The position numbers were made by a program, and so were the translations under genes. From Chaetoderma sp. LZ-2023a (taxonomy: Eukaryota > Mollusca > Caudofoveata > Chaetodermatida > Chaetodermatidae), in assembly GCA_034401795.1 (NCBI GenBank), contig CM067370.1, positions 68,776,312 through 68,840,311 of the forward strand: DNA of 64,000 bases. Reading direction: 5' to 3'. The notes beneath the pieces were generated by a model that saw nothing but the letters and a program-made list of their open reading frames with translations, searched no databases and was not told the origin of the DNA. Below, one piece after another: positions 43,170 to 54,278 of this stretch; within the stretch, counting starts at the first letter, position 1, and each line of letters starts with the position of its first letter.

Positions 43170-43560
43170 TTATCATAACATGACAAGTGAAACATATTTA
43201 AAGTCTACAATATGTCAAATAATGAATAAAACGTGAAAAATCAGATTTTTTTCGAATTTATGAAGCTTGAGATTTATTTCTACTTCAATAGTTGCAACTG
43301 CTTTCCTTGTGATAAATACACAGAGGAAACACTTTAAACTGTGGATAACTTCCAATTAGAAGAGGGGGAATATCGGCAAAATAAGTATGCGGCTGGTTTA
43401 ACGGTGACCATTTTTGATTTATGAAAATTGGGTATATTGCAGATGAGTTTATTTCTTTGGAACATGATTTTTTTCTGAATAGCTGATCGTACAAACATTT
43501 TGGTATCTATGCAAAATGACCATGTGTGGTGGGTGTGTATGGTGCCGTGGTGTGCCTCTC
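43170..43560 (+). repeat. Repeat family E, copy 3
   Basis: TATGTCAAATAATGAATAAAACG, GAATATCGGCAAAATAAGTATG, GGCTGGTTTAACGG and GATGAGTTTATTTCTTTGGA, then a GTGTGGTGGGTGTG tail. Confidence 0.7.
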
Positions 43561-44336
43561 CAGCTCCAGCTCCATGCATATATTCGACAATGTGCGAGGC
43601 ATAGTTTGTTAACAGGGTAAAAAGACTTCCAAGTTAAATTGGCTTCAGAATATAGTATAGCTTACATGTAGGGGAGTTTGTATTTTCCTAGGTTAGAAAG
43701 ACAGCCTCAATCTGAGATAGCTTTACGGATGACACCACTGGTAACCAGTAGGTCGTCACAATAATCTCCCATACATTGACCAAAATACGGTGCAATTGTT
43801 ACCACATTCCAGATAGTGTTTTCAAATGGAATAAAAAAATCAAAACTCAACCCCCATTGTATATGTAATTTGTATAAACATCAAATCTTGTCAAGCTGGT
43901 GATCAACATGGTTAATTTCAGACGATATTTATACTGCTATCTTCTTTTCTCATGCACATCATTAAATTTCAGACTGGTAGGGTAAGCAAATGCGGCATGG
44001 ACAAACACTAGTAAACAAAGTCTTATGTCACGTGCACTGGGCTACAACTACTCGGCCATGGCAAATACTTGGCAACTTGTTCACATATTTGGAAGGCACT
44101 AGCAGATTTATAACACTACGTATTGATCTCGTATGTGTCAGACCGTTGCAATCTGGCAATAGGACGACAGTAAAACACAGTGGTGACGAAAGAATGGTTA
44201 TGCCGTTGTTTTACTAGTCCCCGCCGTTTGAGATATCTGTCTACAGCAGAGCAATACACAGATTTGTGGCACTGCCAATTAACGGCTTCTAATTCAGTCT
44301 TAGTAACCAGGGATTTTAACTCCTCGTGTGTCAACT
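43561..44336. other. No gene identified
   Basis: Short frames on both strands around 43990-44334 with no motif I recognise. Confidence 0.3.
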
Positions 44337-44525
44337 TAGCCCTTCAATGATCATGCCAGGCGAAACGAGTTCTGCAGTCGTCTTGAGGAATGTCCATTTG
44401 CAGTTCAAGAGAATACTATTTTTGAAAATTTACCCATAGAATGGCTGCTCGACAACCGAGCCAGTCATTTCAGTGTTAAATCCTCAAAAATAGCATTCTT
44501 TTGACCTGCAAATTGATACAGAACT
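44337..44525. mobile_element. TTAA-MITE, degraded copy
   Basis: AGCCCTTCAATGATCATGCC, GAGGAATGTCCATTTGCAG, AATGGCTGCTCGACAACCGAG and complementary right arm to CTGCAAATTGATAC. Confidence 0.75.
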
Positions 44526-45251
44526 GACCAACAATTTGGATTTTCCTGACCATCAACCGTCCAAAACTTCATTTTCAGAAAGATGCTTTTTTGCAAATTC
44601 TAGTAATAAGTTTACAAAAAAAATGTTCTTCTCTTCGCCAATAAATGGACAATCAAAGAGCAAAAATGTAAATTTTGTTGAAAAATATTGACAATTAAAG
44701 AGCTAATTGATATAAGTAGCATTTTGAGTGCTTTGGGGGTGCTGTGAACACAAGAGGGGATAAAGACGCAATTTAAACGGAAAACCTTAGACTTATACGG
44801 ACACATAATTAGCCAACACTATGGCACTATGGCCACATTCTCTTCACCCACACCCAAAGTTGGAATCATCCGTACCTTGGCATCTCGACGTGTGTCGAGA
44901 TGACACGATTAAGCTTTCAACTATGTCCTTCTAGTACCATCCGGCAATTGAATCTCCTGTCACGATTTCTTGCACATGAAACCAAACCAAATGGACATTA
45001 CGTAAACATTAAATATGACTGGGAAATCGTTCTAAGGAGGATTTTGCATCGTTTCATTCCATTCTCTTCTCTATTCTGTGCAGTTGTTATCTATTTTCGC
45101 GTTCCTCTTGCTAATATTATATGCTGTATGTATTGTTTATGCTTTATAAAACTTTTGTTTGCATGAAGCATATAAAGATGACGTAGAGAGTACTGTTGAA
45201 ATGCAAACATGTACGCATGTTGATGCACATATTTATATATATAGGTGTATC
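44526..45251. other. No gene seen
   Basis: AT-rich. A possible third-generation MITE scrap lies near 44630-44720 (CAATAAATGGACAATCAAAG). Confidence 0.3.
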
Positions 45252-45253
45252 TA

Positions 45254-45463
45254 CAGTACGGCTCAGGAATGATTAAGAATTTTACCAAAACAAATAAAAC
45301 GTACTGTTGAGTGTTTGGCCATAGTTGGATTGGTGGATACGGCTGCCTAAGGCAGTGGTGCCCTCCAGTCCATTTGTGTTCAAAGCATTCAACAGAACAT
45401 TTCTTACTAACATTTCTCTACTTTTGCCTTGGAGACGTGTTGACCTATTTATGAGCTGTACTG
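45254..45463. mobile_element. MITE-M copy 3 with TA target duplication
   Basis: TA at 45252-45253 and 45464-45465. Ends are CAGTACGGCTCA and GAGCTGTACTG. Internal hairpin arms are worn (CTGTTGAGTGTTTGG / GTGTTCAAAGCATTCAACAG). Confidence 0.85.
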
Positions 45464-45584
45464 TAGTTTTATGCTCGTGCTAATGTAAATAATATGATCA
45501 AGCTTTTCCTGAGCGACTACCTTGAAAACTGATATAAATAATACTGTTAGAACCTTTGTCTTCAACCGCCGGTCTTAGCGAACC

Positions 45585-46070
45585 AACACCCACCTTAGTT
45601 TACAGTACACCAACTCAGAACTATGAATGCCACCCACAACCTGTTATTATTTGTTACAATGTCACATAAGGAATCACTAATGTATTCATTCATGAGCTGC
45701 TGCTATGTTAATGTTAGGGTTTGGAATCGCACTGATTCAAACTCACATCGTCCTGAATTATATTCATGTATGTTAGCAATTGCTTCTTTAAACACCGCCC
45801 AAAATGCTCCAAGATCTTAACCCCTGACCCTCAAAGACCAAATGGGATATACCGTATGCAATGTAAGTAATACTACGTTGGATATTTTGGAACTGATTTG
45901 ACTGGAACCTGTTGCTTCTTATGGCAGCATCTAGCCCCTGTCAAATTCGTATGGTTTCCTTGAAATTATATTATTCTGGGCCTAGGTTAGGCCACCGCCC
46001 AAAATCCACCTTAGTTCACAGTATACCACCTCAGAATTCTGTATGTTAGCTACAAATTGTTCTTATTTAA
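45585..46070 (+). repeat. Duplicated LINE leader segment, with a hairpin fragment between
   Basis: CCACCTTAGTTTACAGTACACC (about 45592) recurs as CCACCTTAGTTCACAGTATACC (about 46007), and downstream bases also match (TGTATGTTAGC, GCCCAAAA). A MITE hairpin fragment lies at 45880-45960 between the copies. This suggests a tandem or rearranged 5' leader of the LINE that follows. Confidence 0.55.
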
Positions 46071-48281
46071 TGCCCAAAACGCCAAGCTATCTCACTCGGA
46101 CATTTTAATGTCTTGTTTATCTTTATTTTTTCTGTCTCCTGTTCTTCTCTTTTTCTCTTCAGGCTCTAATTCTTACGAACTTCTTACTGTTACTTTTGGA
46201 GCTCTATCTGTTTGTTATTTATGCGTGTCTTTACGATACCGCCGCACATGCACATGGCCTTCTGTGATTTATCTAATCGCAATGGATAATGATATAACTA
46301 GTTACCGTGGGGCTATTGGGCTGTTATATTGCTACTCTACTAAATTTACAGGTTACAGAGGCACACCCTCTTCCCTCCGTGCAATATTTAGGAACTTTGG
46401 AGGACTCTACGCATCCCAGCTACCACACTTTCATATCAACTATCAAAATAATGCATCGGCCGTGCTAATAATCCACATGCTCCTTTCTCAGTGCGGTGAT
46501 GTAGAAACTAATCCAGGCCCCACCAACAGTAGTGATATTTCTATCGCTCACCTCAATATATATGGCCTTAAAGATAAAATCCATCTTATTGAAACTAATA
46601 TGTCCCAGTTTGATATTATTGATGTTACTGAACGTCACCTCACGCCAAATATCAACACTAATACCATTAAACTGCCAGGCTTCCTGGAGCCGCATCGGAG
46701 GGACCGTCAGCAGGCGTGGGGAGGAGTATGTCTGAAAACTTTGCTACCTCCCGTCGTTTTGAATACGAATGTCCTAGCTTTAAAATGATATGGATAGAGA
46801 TTTAAGACTGACCTGAATTGCTAATGTGTGTCATTTATCGTCCACCTAATACGAATATCGACAAATGGCAAACTCTTTCTGATAATATAGAGAATGTTCG
46901 TGACTTAAATCCAAATAAAACTCGTATCCTACTTGGGGATCTTAATAATGATCTGCTCAATACATCCAAGCATCATTTACAAGATATTATTTTACACTAG
47001 GCTTCTATCAGTTAATAACAGAACCGACTCGGCCTGTTATAAACACATTACTCGATCCAATTATTATCAACAGTTCTAGAGTAGTAAAACACAGTGGAAT
47101 ACTTGCACCCTTTTGTACTGATCACACTCCTGTATATCTGGTTGTACCATCTTCCATACCTAAGCGTAAATCCTACAAACGCCGTATATGGGACTATGCA
47201 AATGCTAATTGGGACTTAATCAGGGATCAGCTATCCAACGCACCCTGGAATAACATTTCCGATGATAATGGTGTTGACATCTGGTGCCAGACAATCACCA
47301 CAAATATTATTGATGCTGCTAATTCTAGTGGTCCCAATAAAACTATTACTATAAATCCCAATGATAAAGCCTGGATGACCAATAAAATAAAACATGAGAT
47401 GCGAATTAGAAAAAAGCTATTTAGGAAATCAAGGATAACTAACCAAGAGAAAGGTGTTGCCAACTTTAAGAAACAGAGAAACCTGGTCAACACACTAGTT
47501 CGGACAGCTAAACAAACCCTTAAAGATAAATTAGCCGAAAAAAATTTTAAAACGGACGCACAGGATCCAAACACTGGTGGAAAATATGTAAGTCCTTCTT
47601 AGCTGTACTTCAATGAACTGCCCCCTTTAAACCGTGAAGATGGCTCATTTACTTACGACTCTTCTGAAAAAGCAGATCTACTTAACCTTTACTTTTCGCC
47701 ACAATTGACGACACTAATGCTTACCTACCTCCTCTAAATTTGTATACGGAGAATACTTTAAACTCAATCACAATAACAAATCTCGATGTCTCAGATGTAC
47801 GGTCTAATCTGGACACTTCTAAAGCCGTTGGCCCAGACAGATTAAGCCCGAAACTGTTGCAAGAGTGAGGCGGGTTTGGTCCCAATACAAGCGCAGTTCT
47901 TTAACCATTACATTATTTGCGCACATTTTCCAACCCCATGGAAAATTGCTAATGTAACACCTATTTTTAAAAAAGGTGAAAAGAACCTGTGTTCAAATTA
48001 CCGACCAATATCTCTCTTGAGTTGCCTAAGCAAAGTTATGGAGAACTGTTTTTAAACATATTTACAACTACATTAGACACGATATAACTCCATACCAATC
48101 CGGATTTCTTCCGTCAAATTCTACAGTAAACCAACTGTTAGAAATTTACACTGATATCGCTCAGGCTCTCGACGATCAAAAGGAAATACTGTTCTTGTTT
48201 TTTGATATTTCTAAAGCATTCGATCGAGTATGGCATCGTGGCCTTCCACAAAAATTTAGAAATTTCGGTATCTGTGGAAAT
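46057..48281 (+). pseudogene. CR1-like non-LTR retrotransposon copy 1: 2A motif, APE endonuclease, RT N-terminal half
   Basis: The first 243-codon frame has a hydrophobic N-terminal region, then LLSQCGDVETNPGP (46480-46521), then SIAHLNIYGLKDKIH, the start of an apurinic endonuclease-like domain. After breaks it continues with VIYRPPNTNIDKWQTLSDNI, LLGDLNNDLLN (46950), TDHTPVYLVV, RRIWDYANANWDLIRDQL, and the early RT motifs SKAVGPDRLSPKLL, IFKKGEKNLCSNYRPISLLS and FFDISKAFDRVWH. Many frame changes and stops are present. At about 48281 homology to copy 2 stops abruptly at GGTATCTGTGGAAAT. The catalytic FADD block is lost. Confidence 0.85.
46477..46521 (+). other. 2A-like ribosome-skipping motif
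   Basis: Codons for MLLSQCGDVETNPGP. The core D-V-E-x-N-P-G-P is the consensus of 2A sequences, which cause the ribosome to release the chain between the final Gly (46516-46518) and Pro (46519-46521). 2A motifs ahead of the endonuclease are known from several invertebrate APE-type LINEs. Activity here is inferred. Confidence 0.85.
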
Positions 48282-48900
48282 TGTGGTCCATGTAGCTAAT
48301 ACCATCAGCAGAACAGCAGACCCTATTGCACAGATTGTCTTTTTATCTGATGCCCGCTCCGTCCTTGAGGCTATCACCAAAGGTAAGCTGCCACAACTTG
48401 AAGAAGCACTACAAACCATCAAATGCTTTCGGATAGCACTGCAGTGGATTCCCTCACACTGTGGAGTCCAAGGAAATGAGGAAGCAGACAAGATGGCAAA
48501 GGTGGGTGCAGAAGAGAATCAGACAGAAAACATGGTTACGCATACAGAGATGAAGGCTATCATCAAGTCACTCTATAGAACACCTCAATCAGAAGATGCC
48601 TACCATCATCTCTCGAGGCCAGAGCAAGTGACCATTTTTCGTCTCAGAACTGGACATAACAGACTAAACCAACACATGTACAGGCGGTTCCACCTTACGA
48701 CATCGCCCGCTTGTCCTTGTGGAGAAGCAGAACAGACCACAGAGCACATACTTCAATGTTGCAGTACATATCAGCTGCTGAGAGAAGAGATCTGGCCTTT
48801 GTCAACCTCTTTTCTTGAAAAGCTGTATGGGCCTGTGGAAGAACTGCAGAAAACCACAGATTTCATCTTGAGAACGTCTCTTCAAGTGTGATACCAGCGA
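48282..48900 (+). pseudogene. LINE RNase H domain and C-terminal zinc motif, different LINE from 46057
   Basis: QIVFLSDARSVLEAITKG carries the RNase H acidic strand. QWIPSHCGVQGNEEADKMAK carries the H and last D region. The tail has FRLRTGHNRLNQHMYR and CPCGEAEQTTEHILQCC, the C-x-C...H..C knuckle of I- or Jockey-type LINEs with RNase H. The stop is at 48889-48891, followed by GATCGAAAAGAAGAAGAAGA, a typical simple tail. The domain itself has no internal stop. The upstream RT part of its own element is missing because a CR1-like LINE is joined at 48281. Confidence 0.85.
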
Positions 48901-49495
48901 TCGAAAAGAAGAAGAAGATGAGTCTTATATTATAACGCAATTCAGATATAAAGATAATAATATCGTATATCTGGAGAAATAAAACCTCGAACTAAAGTAG
49001 TGTGTTGGCCTCTATGTATCTCCACATATAGGGTCAGATTCTCACTGGAAGACGTATGCTAAACCTTCACAATGAATATCACTGATAATATATGGCCCTA
49101 TCTACAAGAGCCTTTGAGTTAAACATCTAGATTGGCCAGAAATACGCATTGAACTCGTTCATATATCTGCCATCATATCACATGCGCATGAGTATGTGGC
49201 GTTGGTAGTGGCGGTGGGATCTGGGTGAGGTTGATGGGGGGTGGGTGTACTATTCTAGCAATTACCTTTCCTTATGCACTAGGACATTGGACGGTTTTCT
49301 GGCAAAAGAATGAATTTATCGGGCAGATCCTTCTCATCAGATTTAACGATTACACCAAATTAGTAGCTTATAGATCATATCATACATTACGTTACTCTAA
49401 CTTTGCTGATGATTTAATACATATAGTGAGCGCTGCGCTCAGTGGCGCCGGAAGCGCAGGGGAAACTTCCAGGTTGTCATATAGGCACGAACAGC
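48901..49495. other. No gene identified
   Basis: Short frames only, no motif. Confidence 0.3.
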
Positions 49496-49497
49496 GA

Positions 49498-49576
49498 CAG
49501 TGGGTGGGTGGGGTGGGGTGGGTGAGAGGGGGTGGTGTGGGGGGGGGGGGGGGGTGTGTGTGGGGGGGGGGGGGTG
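49498..49576. repeat. GGGTGGGGT and poly-G tract
   Basis: Runs of up to 14 G on the plus strand broken by T and GTGTGTGTG. Confidence 0.92.
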
Positions 49577-49829
49577 CGGCTGTGCACTATGCACGATTCT
49601 AAAAAAAATTTAAACAACTTTTAATTATGCACTGTTTTTAATTTGCTACCATTGGTATAAATGGGATACCAAAATCTTCATATCTAGCCCCCACCACCTC
49701 CACCCCACCCCTCTCGTGACGTGACGTGGCCAAATACAAGTTCACCAAATTTCAATAAGCATATTTACTCAGCGGTTTCACCAGTAATCAAACACATGCT
49801 TGACGTGCTTAATGAAAATTATTAAGTAG

Positions 49830-49837
<8 letters not shown>

Positions 49838-49900
<63 letters not shown>

Positions 49901-49901
49901 T
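49838..49901. repeat. (ACT)n microsatellite
   Basis: About 20 tandem ACT units following ATGAAAATTATTAAGTAGC. It may be the tail of a neighbouring SINE copy. Confidence 0.92.
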
Positions 49902-49969
49902 CAGTTACACTCAATTCGAATGGTTGTGAGTCGGGTAGTTGAAAGCTGGTTCGGTGAAAGAGGATTTTT

Positions 49970-50158
49970 GTCCTTTGGATGGTGGGCCAGTGGGTAGGCT
50001 ACGCGGCTCCCAAACGCTAGGCGAATCGGTGCCATAGAATTGGCTGGTTCGAACCTCGCTCATGTCGAAAACATTCCAATATCGACTGTGCTATATCCTA
50101 GTACCAATGCGTCGTCAATGACAGGATTCCTAGAACTAATGCTTGACAATAATAAAAT

Positions 50159-50204
<46 letters not shown>

Positions 50205-50205
50205 G
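49970..50205 (+). mobile_element. Probable tRNA-derived SINE
   Basis: TGGTGGGCCAGTGGGTAGGC lies at the start. A GGTTCGAACC B-box is at 50046-50055 with A-box-like sequence about 50 bases earlier. A non-tRNA body and an AATAATAAAATCT(ACT)n tail end the element. The order of A-box, B-box, unrelated body and simple tail is the SINE plan. No other copy is in the window, so the family is unconfirmed. Confidence 0.5.
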
Positions 50206-50475
50206 GTATCTCCTCCGAAACCGTTTGATGCAATTCACACAGATTTGTTATGTGAGTTACCCATATGATTGCTGATTGAGAAAAGACATTTATATTGAGG
50301 GGCAAGGGCGGCGTCCAACAGCAAAGGGTGGGTTGTGATGGCACGTTGAATTCCGCCAAACAGTTTTAGAGGTCATAGCTGGCCCGCCGGACGGATGGAC
50401 GAACAGACTGACCAGGGGGATGGACAAACAAACAGACAGAGTCGTTTACTCTACCTTATCTGTTCCTTGTTCAAA
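50206..50475. other. No gene seen
   Basis: Repeated GGACGGATGGACG-like stretches, no motif. Confidence 0.3.
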
Positions 50476-50478
50476 ACA

Positions 50479-50600
50479 GGCGGGCGGGTGGTTGCGTATG
50501 CGTGCGTGCGTGAAAGTGAGTGTGTGTGTGTGGGTGGGTGGGTGTGTGGGTGGGTGTGTGGGTGGGATGGGTAGATAAGTGGGTGGGTGGGTGGATGAGC
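50479..50600. repeat. GT-rich (GGGT)n / (GTGTG)n tract
   Basis: GGCGGGCGGGTGG, GTGCGTGCGTG and GGGTGGGTGGGTG units. Confidence 0.88.
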
Positions 50601-50799
50601 GGGAAGGCGAGTTGGTGGAAGAGTTCTGAAGAGGTCTCAGGATTTTGGTCTCAAAAGTTTAAGTACAAAGGCGGATGGCGGAATTCTCAAAATATTAGCC
50701 TATAATTACGTCAGTGACAAATACACGTTCCAAGATTGAAGTGTTGTTCTAAAGAATAATCGTGTATCAACCGCGCCTCAAAGCGCTCAAAATTCTACT

Positions 50800-51147
50800 T
50801 ATTAACCCTTTTTTCAAGAAAATAATAATTTTTACAATAAAATTTATAAAAATTACATTCTGTTGTCGTGCAAATAGACATTATTCAAGACCACTACAGG
50901 TGCTATTGCTAATTTTTTGTCCGGCTTGACCATGAAAACGGTCATGAAAATTCATTTTTTCCTAAGCCTGGTGTCTATTTGCCGGCTGAGAGAAGACTTA
51001 TTTTTGATAATTTACCACTGAAGTGACTGGCTCCGGTAGTCATTCCAGTCGTAAATTTTCAAAAATCATATTCCTTGGATGAAAAAATGGACATTCCTCA
51101 AGATCACTACATAGTCCGTTTTTGGCGGCCTTGACCATTAAAGAGTT
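50800..51147. mobile_element. TTAA-MITE, two nested or fused halves
   Basis: A TTAACCC start near 50803 leads into a worn half ending CCGGCTTGACCATGAAAACG. A second half starts near 50937 with an ATTTGCCGGCTGAGAGAAGAC arm and a TGACTGGCTCCGGTAG centre, ending GGCGGCCTTGACCATTAAAG. This looks like two copies fused or one inserted in another. Confidence 0.7.
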
Positions 51148-51719
51148 ACGTTAAGACAAGAGGGGTTAATGACGGGTAACAAAGTGCCATTAACAGTAAC
51201 GAGAACAATCACAGATTGCAGACCATCGACAGACCGCTTTGTCACATTTTCTTAAATTTCGAATTATCCACATCTTTCGACTATCTTCTTCGCACCACGA
51301 TCAATGTGGCAGGAATCCTAACACACGGCGACAAAATATCTTGTGTTAAAATTGCGCCAAAACGGACCAACAGTACCTCAGATGTCAATCAGTGCCTGCA
51401 TTTGAAAATCCTAGCACAAGATAGTAACCTTTCGTGTGCTAAATCCTGAGCCAAATATGGGATCAGAAGTAATTAGTCGCAATTCGCACATGTATAGTAT
51501 ACGCCTGTTTGTCAGTCTGTTTGTCGGTCGGTCAGCCTGTCGTTCTCAAATTTTTTTACAGAGATACAGGCAGAGATAGATAGAACCGAATGCAATATAT
51601 CCTCTTCTATATAGCCCATTCTGGCCGAGGGTAATATAATACTACAGCTAACTAATGCGTTCGTTCATATTTAATACTTTAGCTCTCCACCGATCCCTAG
51701 AAAAACTGTATTGCACATA
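51148..51719. other. No gene seen
   Basis: A 77-codon plus frame at 51216 lacks motifs. Confidence 0.3.
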
Positions 51720-51726
51720 GGCCTGC

Positions 51727-51812
51727 CTGTGCGTGCGTGCGTGCGTGCGCGCGTGTGTGTGGTGGGGGGGGGGCGTGTGTGCGTACGTACGTACGTACGT
51801 GCGGTGTGGTGC
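51727..51812. repeat. (GTGC)n, poly-G and (GTAC)n tract
   Basis: GTGCGTGCGTGCGTG, GGTGGGGGGGGGGC and TACGTACGTACGTACG in sequence. Confidence 0.92.
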
Positions 51813-53094
51813 GTGCATGTTTGGGTTTACCTGCCTGTAGGTCTACTAGGATTTCGAATCTTTGCTCTTATTCTGAGACAAAATCTATTCTGAGACGAAA
51901 TCTAAGGCAAATCCTAAGAAAATTGAAGCTCTGAACCAGTGGCGTAACGAAGGGGGTTTTGGGCGTTGGACCGTCCTCCCAATCCACCCACATCCATGAG
52001 CCATGATCATGAAAAAATATTTGTGAAGCTATTGAATCATAAATATGAAACGTAACTTTTACCTGAGCGTTTAAAAACTAATTCAACAATTCTCACGACT
52101 CGCGACGAGCAAGACATATATGTACGCTGCGCCATTATTACTTACACATACAATTATTTTGTTTGCAAAATGGGCACACAACGTCTTCAATGACTATCAT
52201 TTCCTTTTTCAAATATGCGGCATCTACACATGTTTTATTCGTCTTTACTTATAGGCCTATGTAGAAATAATTAATAGCTATCATATCTGCCAGATGCAGT
52301 GATGAAGAGAGTGGTAATCTATAGGTGGCCGGACAGGATGCCACTTCCCCGGAGCATGTGGGCTATCGAGGGGCCATGGCCCAATCTCATTTCTTTTTCA
52401 AAATCCAACGTAATCCTATTTTTGATAATGAACGTAATATTTCTTGCATTATGCCGTCATTTAGATAGACCATAGGCTATAGCATACAAGAAATTACATG
52501 TGCGGATTAGGAGCCAAACAAAATTGCAATGTATCATTAAGTCCACTTAAGATGAAGATATCTAAATTTTTAAGCAACCTGCAACCTAGGACCTAAAGAT
52601 GCTCCTGTGTCACTCAGAATACAGGAAATGGCTTCTCAGAGCAGACAATTTTACATTTGTTCCGTGCTCCATGCCTTCATATGGGAGGATACACCATCTT
52701 TGATAGGTTGTGAATATAAAATGTATGGTTAATTTGCAGCTCTTAAGGACGAGCTTTTAAGTGGCCTACAGCAATTTTTAAACGACGCTTTTCTGGTAGG
52801 CAAATATTCCATGAATTGTTATCCTACCTTCAGTCAAATAGCTTATCATCCAGCAATGCAACGTTTAGATAAAATATATAAGTTATTTATTGACAATAAG
52901 CCTTAGGCCCTTGGGTGTACATTATACAACACACAAGCTTGGCGGATACCTTAGATTAACTTAAATTAAATTAAATAAGTGTTAAAATTATGTAAGTACA
53001 AGTAGAAAATTTCTCCTAACAGAATTAGTACTTTCCTTGTATTCCAATGACGACGAAACTATATGCTGTGCACGACTGTGCGGATAATGGAGAG
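51813..53094. other. No gene identified in about 1.3 kb
   Basis: No open frame above 60 codons and no repeat I can match elsewhere in the window. Confidence 0.35.
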
Positions 53095-53375
53095 ATCCGA
53101 TCTGTCACCCAAGTATTTGACGTCATCAAAAAATCAAAATGACGTAATGCTCTGTCGTTAATATACGAATTGCAGGTCTTTGGCGAATCTACAATTTACT
53201 AAACATTATGTTAAGTATTTTGAGATTAACTTGACCGGGCGCCGTTACTGCCTACGTAGCAACGGCGCTCAGTCAACTTACTCCCGAAATGCTCAACAGC
53301 TCATCTGTATAATTACCGTGAAATTAGACTCAAGTTAAGATCGATTCCAACACGTCATATTTGCATCATATTTAC
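53095..53375 (+). mobile_element. MITE-A-related copy (subfamily with AGAGATCCGAT start)
   Basis: GAGAGATCCGATCTGTCACC, CRE TGACGTCA at 53118, ACGAATTGCAGGTCTTTGG, then a hairpin of TTTTGAGATTAACTTGACCG with GGGCGCCGTTACTGCC/GCAACGGCGCTC stem, and CAACAGCTCATCTGTATAA. It is the same subfamily as 15640. A further start-like fragment is at 53468. Confidence 0.75.
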
Positions 53376-53734
53376 CACCTTACAGAAAAATTATTAAGAG
53401 CTAAGCTTGGCCATATCGTCCAATACTGATCTAAACGTCAAGTGCATTCATACAAGTATTGCTATAGAGGGATCCCATCTGTTACCCAAAATATCTGACA
53501 TCATAATCAATTACGTCGCATGCTCGGTGGCGTCATAATCAGATTGCTGTAAACCTGGAATATATTGATTCTAGAAATTCCTGTTTCACATCGTTGGATC
53601 GATTTCAACACGCCTACAAAATGGAAACGCTTATCTAAAATGGATGAGCATAGCTTAAACGGATCCCTCCCTTAGGTTTGCCAAATCCAAATAAAAACGC
53701 CTACATAGTCTTTCCTTGACTCTGGATAAAATGA
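53376..53734. other. MITE-A end fragment, otherwise nothing
   Basis: GAGGGATCCCATCTGTTACCC at about 53468 and GGTGGCGTCATAATCAGATTG are MITE-A-like. No gene. Confidence 0.4.
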
Positions 53735-54030
53735 TTATTCTGTGAGTTCATTACGCTTTGAGAAAGCCGCATGTATAACAGTAGCAAGCTTTCTTAAAAC
53801 TATACCGTTTGTTGAATTTAGAAGTCGCGTTAACTTATAAACACCTCGGTGCTTCCAGTAATACTGTTTGATAAACATTTTGCGTAATTCAGAATACACG
53901 GGGCATACAATTATGAAATGGTACTCATATTCGATGTCATCACAGAAATTGGCTTTTCTCTCATTGAATGGTATCGGCATAGGCTTGTGCCATCTACCGG
54001 GTTCTACATTAGGTCTATGAGGTCCGGTAC
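53735..54030 (-). pseudogene. LINE ORF2 C-terminal fragment
   Basis: The minus-strand reading runs NVEPGRWHKPMPIPFNERKA, NFCDDIEYEYHFIIVCPVYS, ELRKMFIKQYYW and ends LATVIHAAFSKRNELTE. E-x-GR-W..P....ER..C....EDE-HF---CP-Y--LR is a zinc-like C-terminal block found after the RT in many invertebrate LINEs. It is a different family from the 54279 element and on the opposite strand. No RT part is left nearby. Confidence 0.65.
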
Positions 54031-54189
54031 TTGTTCAGAGAAAACAATGTTTCAATCCTCGCTTAAAATGTAGTCTCTAGATTTCAAATGGAAATACCCC
54101 TCCCCCCAACTGGCGTCCGGAGCGGATTTATTCAGATCACTATCCCCATGATGGCATCTGAGCATTCCCACCCACCACCCAGGCAATCC

Positions 54190-54207
54190 ACCCCCCCCCC
54201 CCACCCC
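54190..54207. repeat. Poly-C run
   Basis: CCACCCCCCCCCCCCACCCC, a short homopolymer-rich tract. Confidence 0.9.
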
Positions 54208-54278
54208 CTCGATAAGCCTATGCGTTAGTTCTATTATTCTTGTTTCCGAAAATAGTATTTTCAGGCATTCACGCCACC

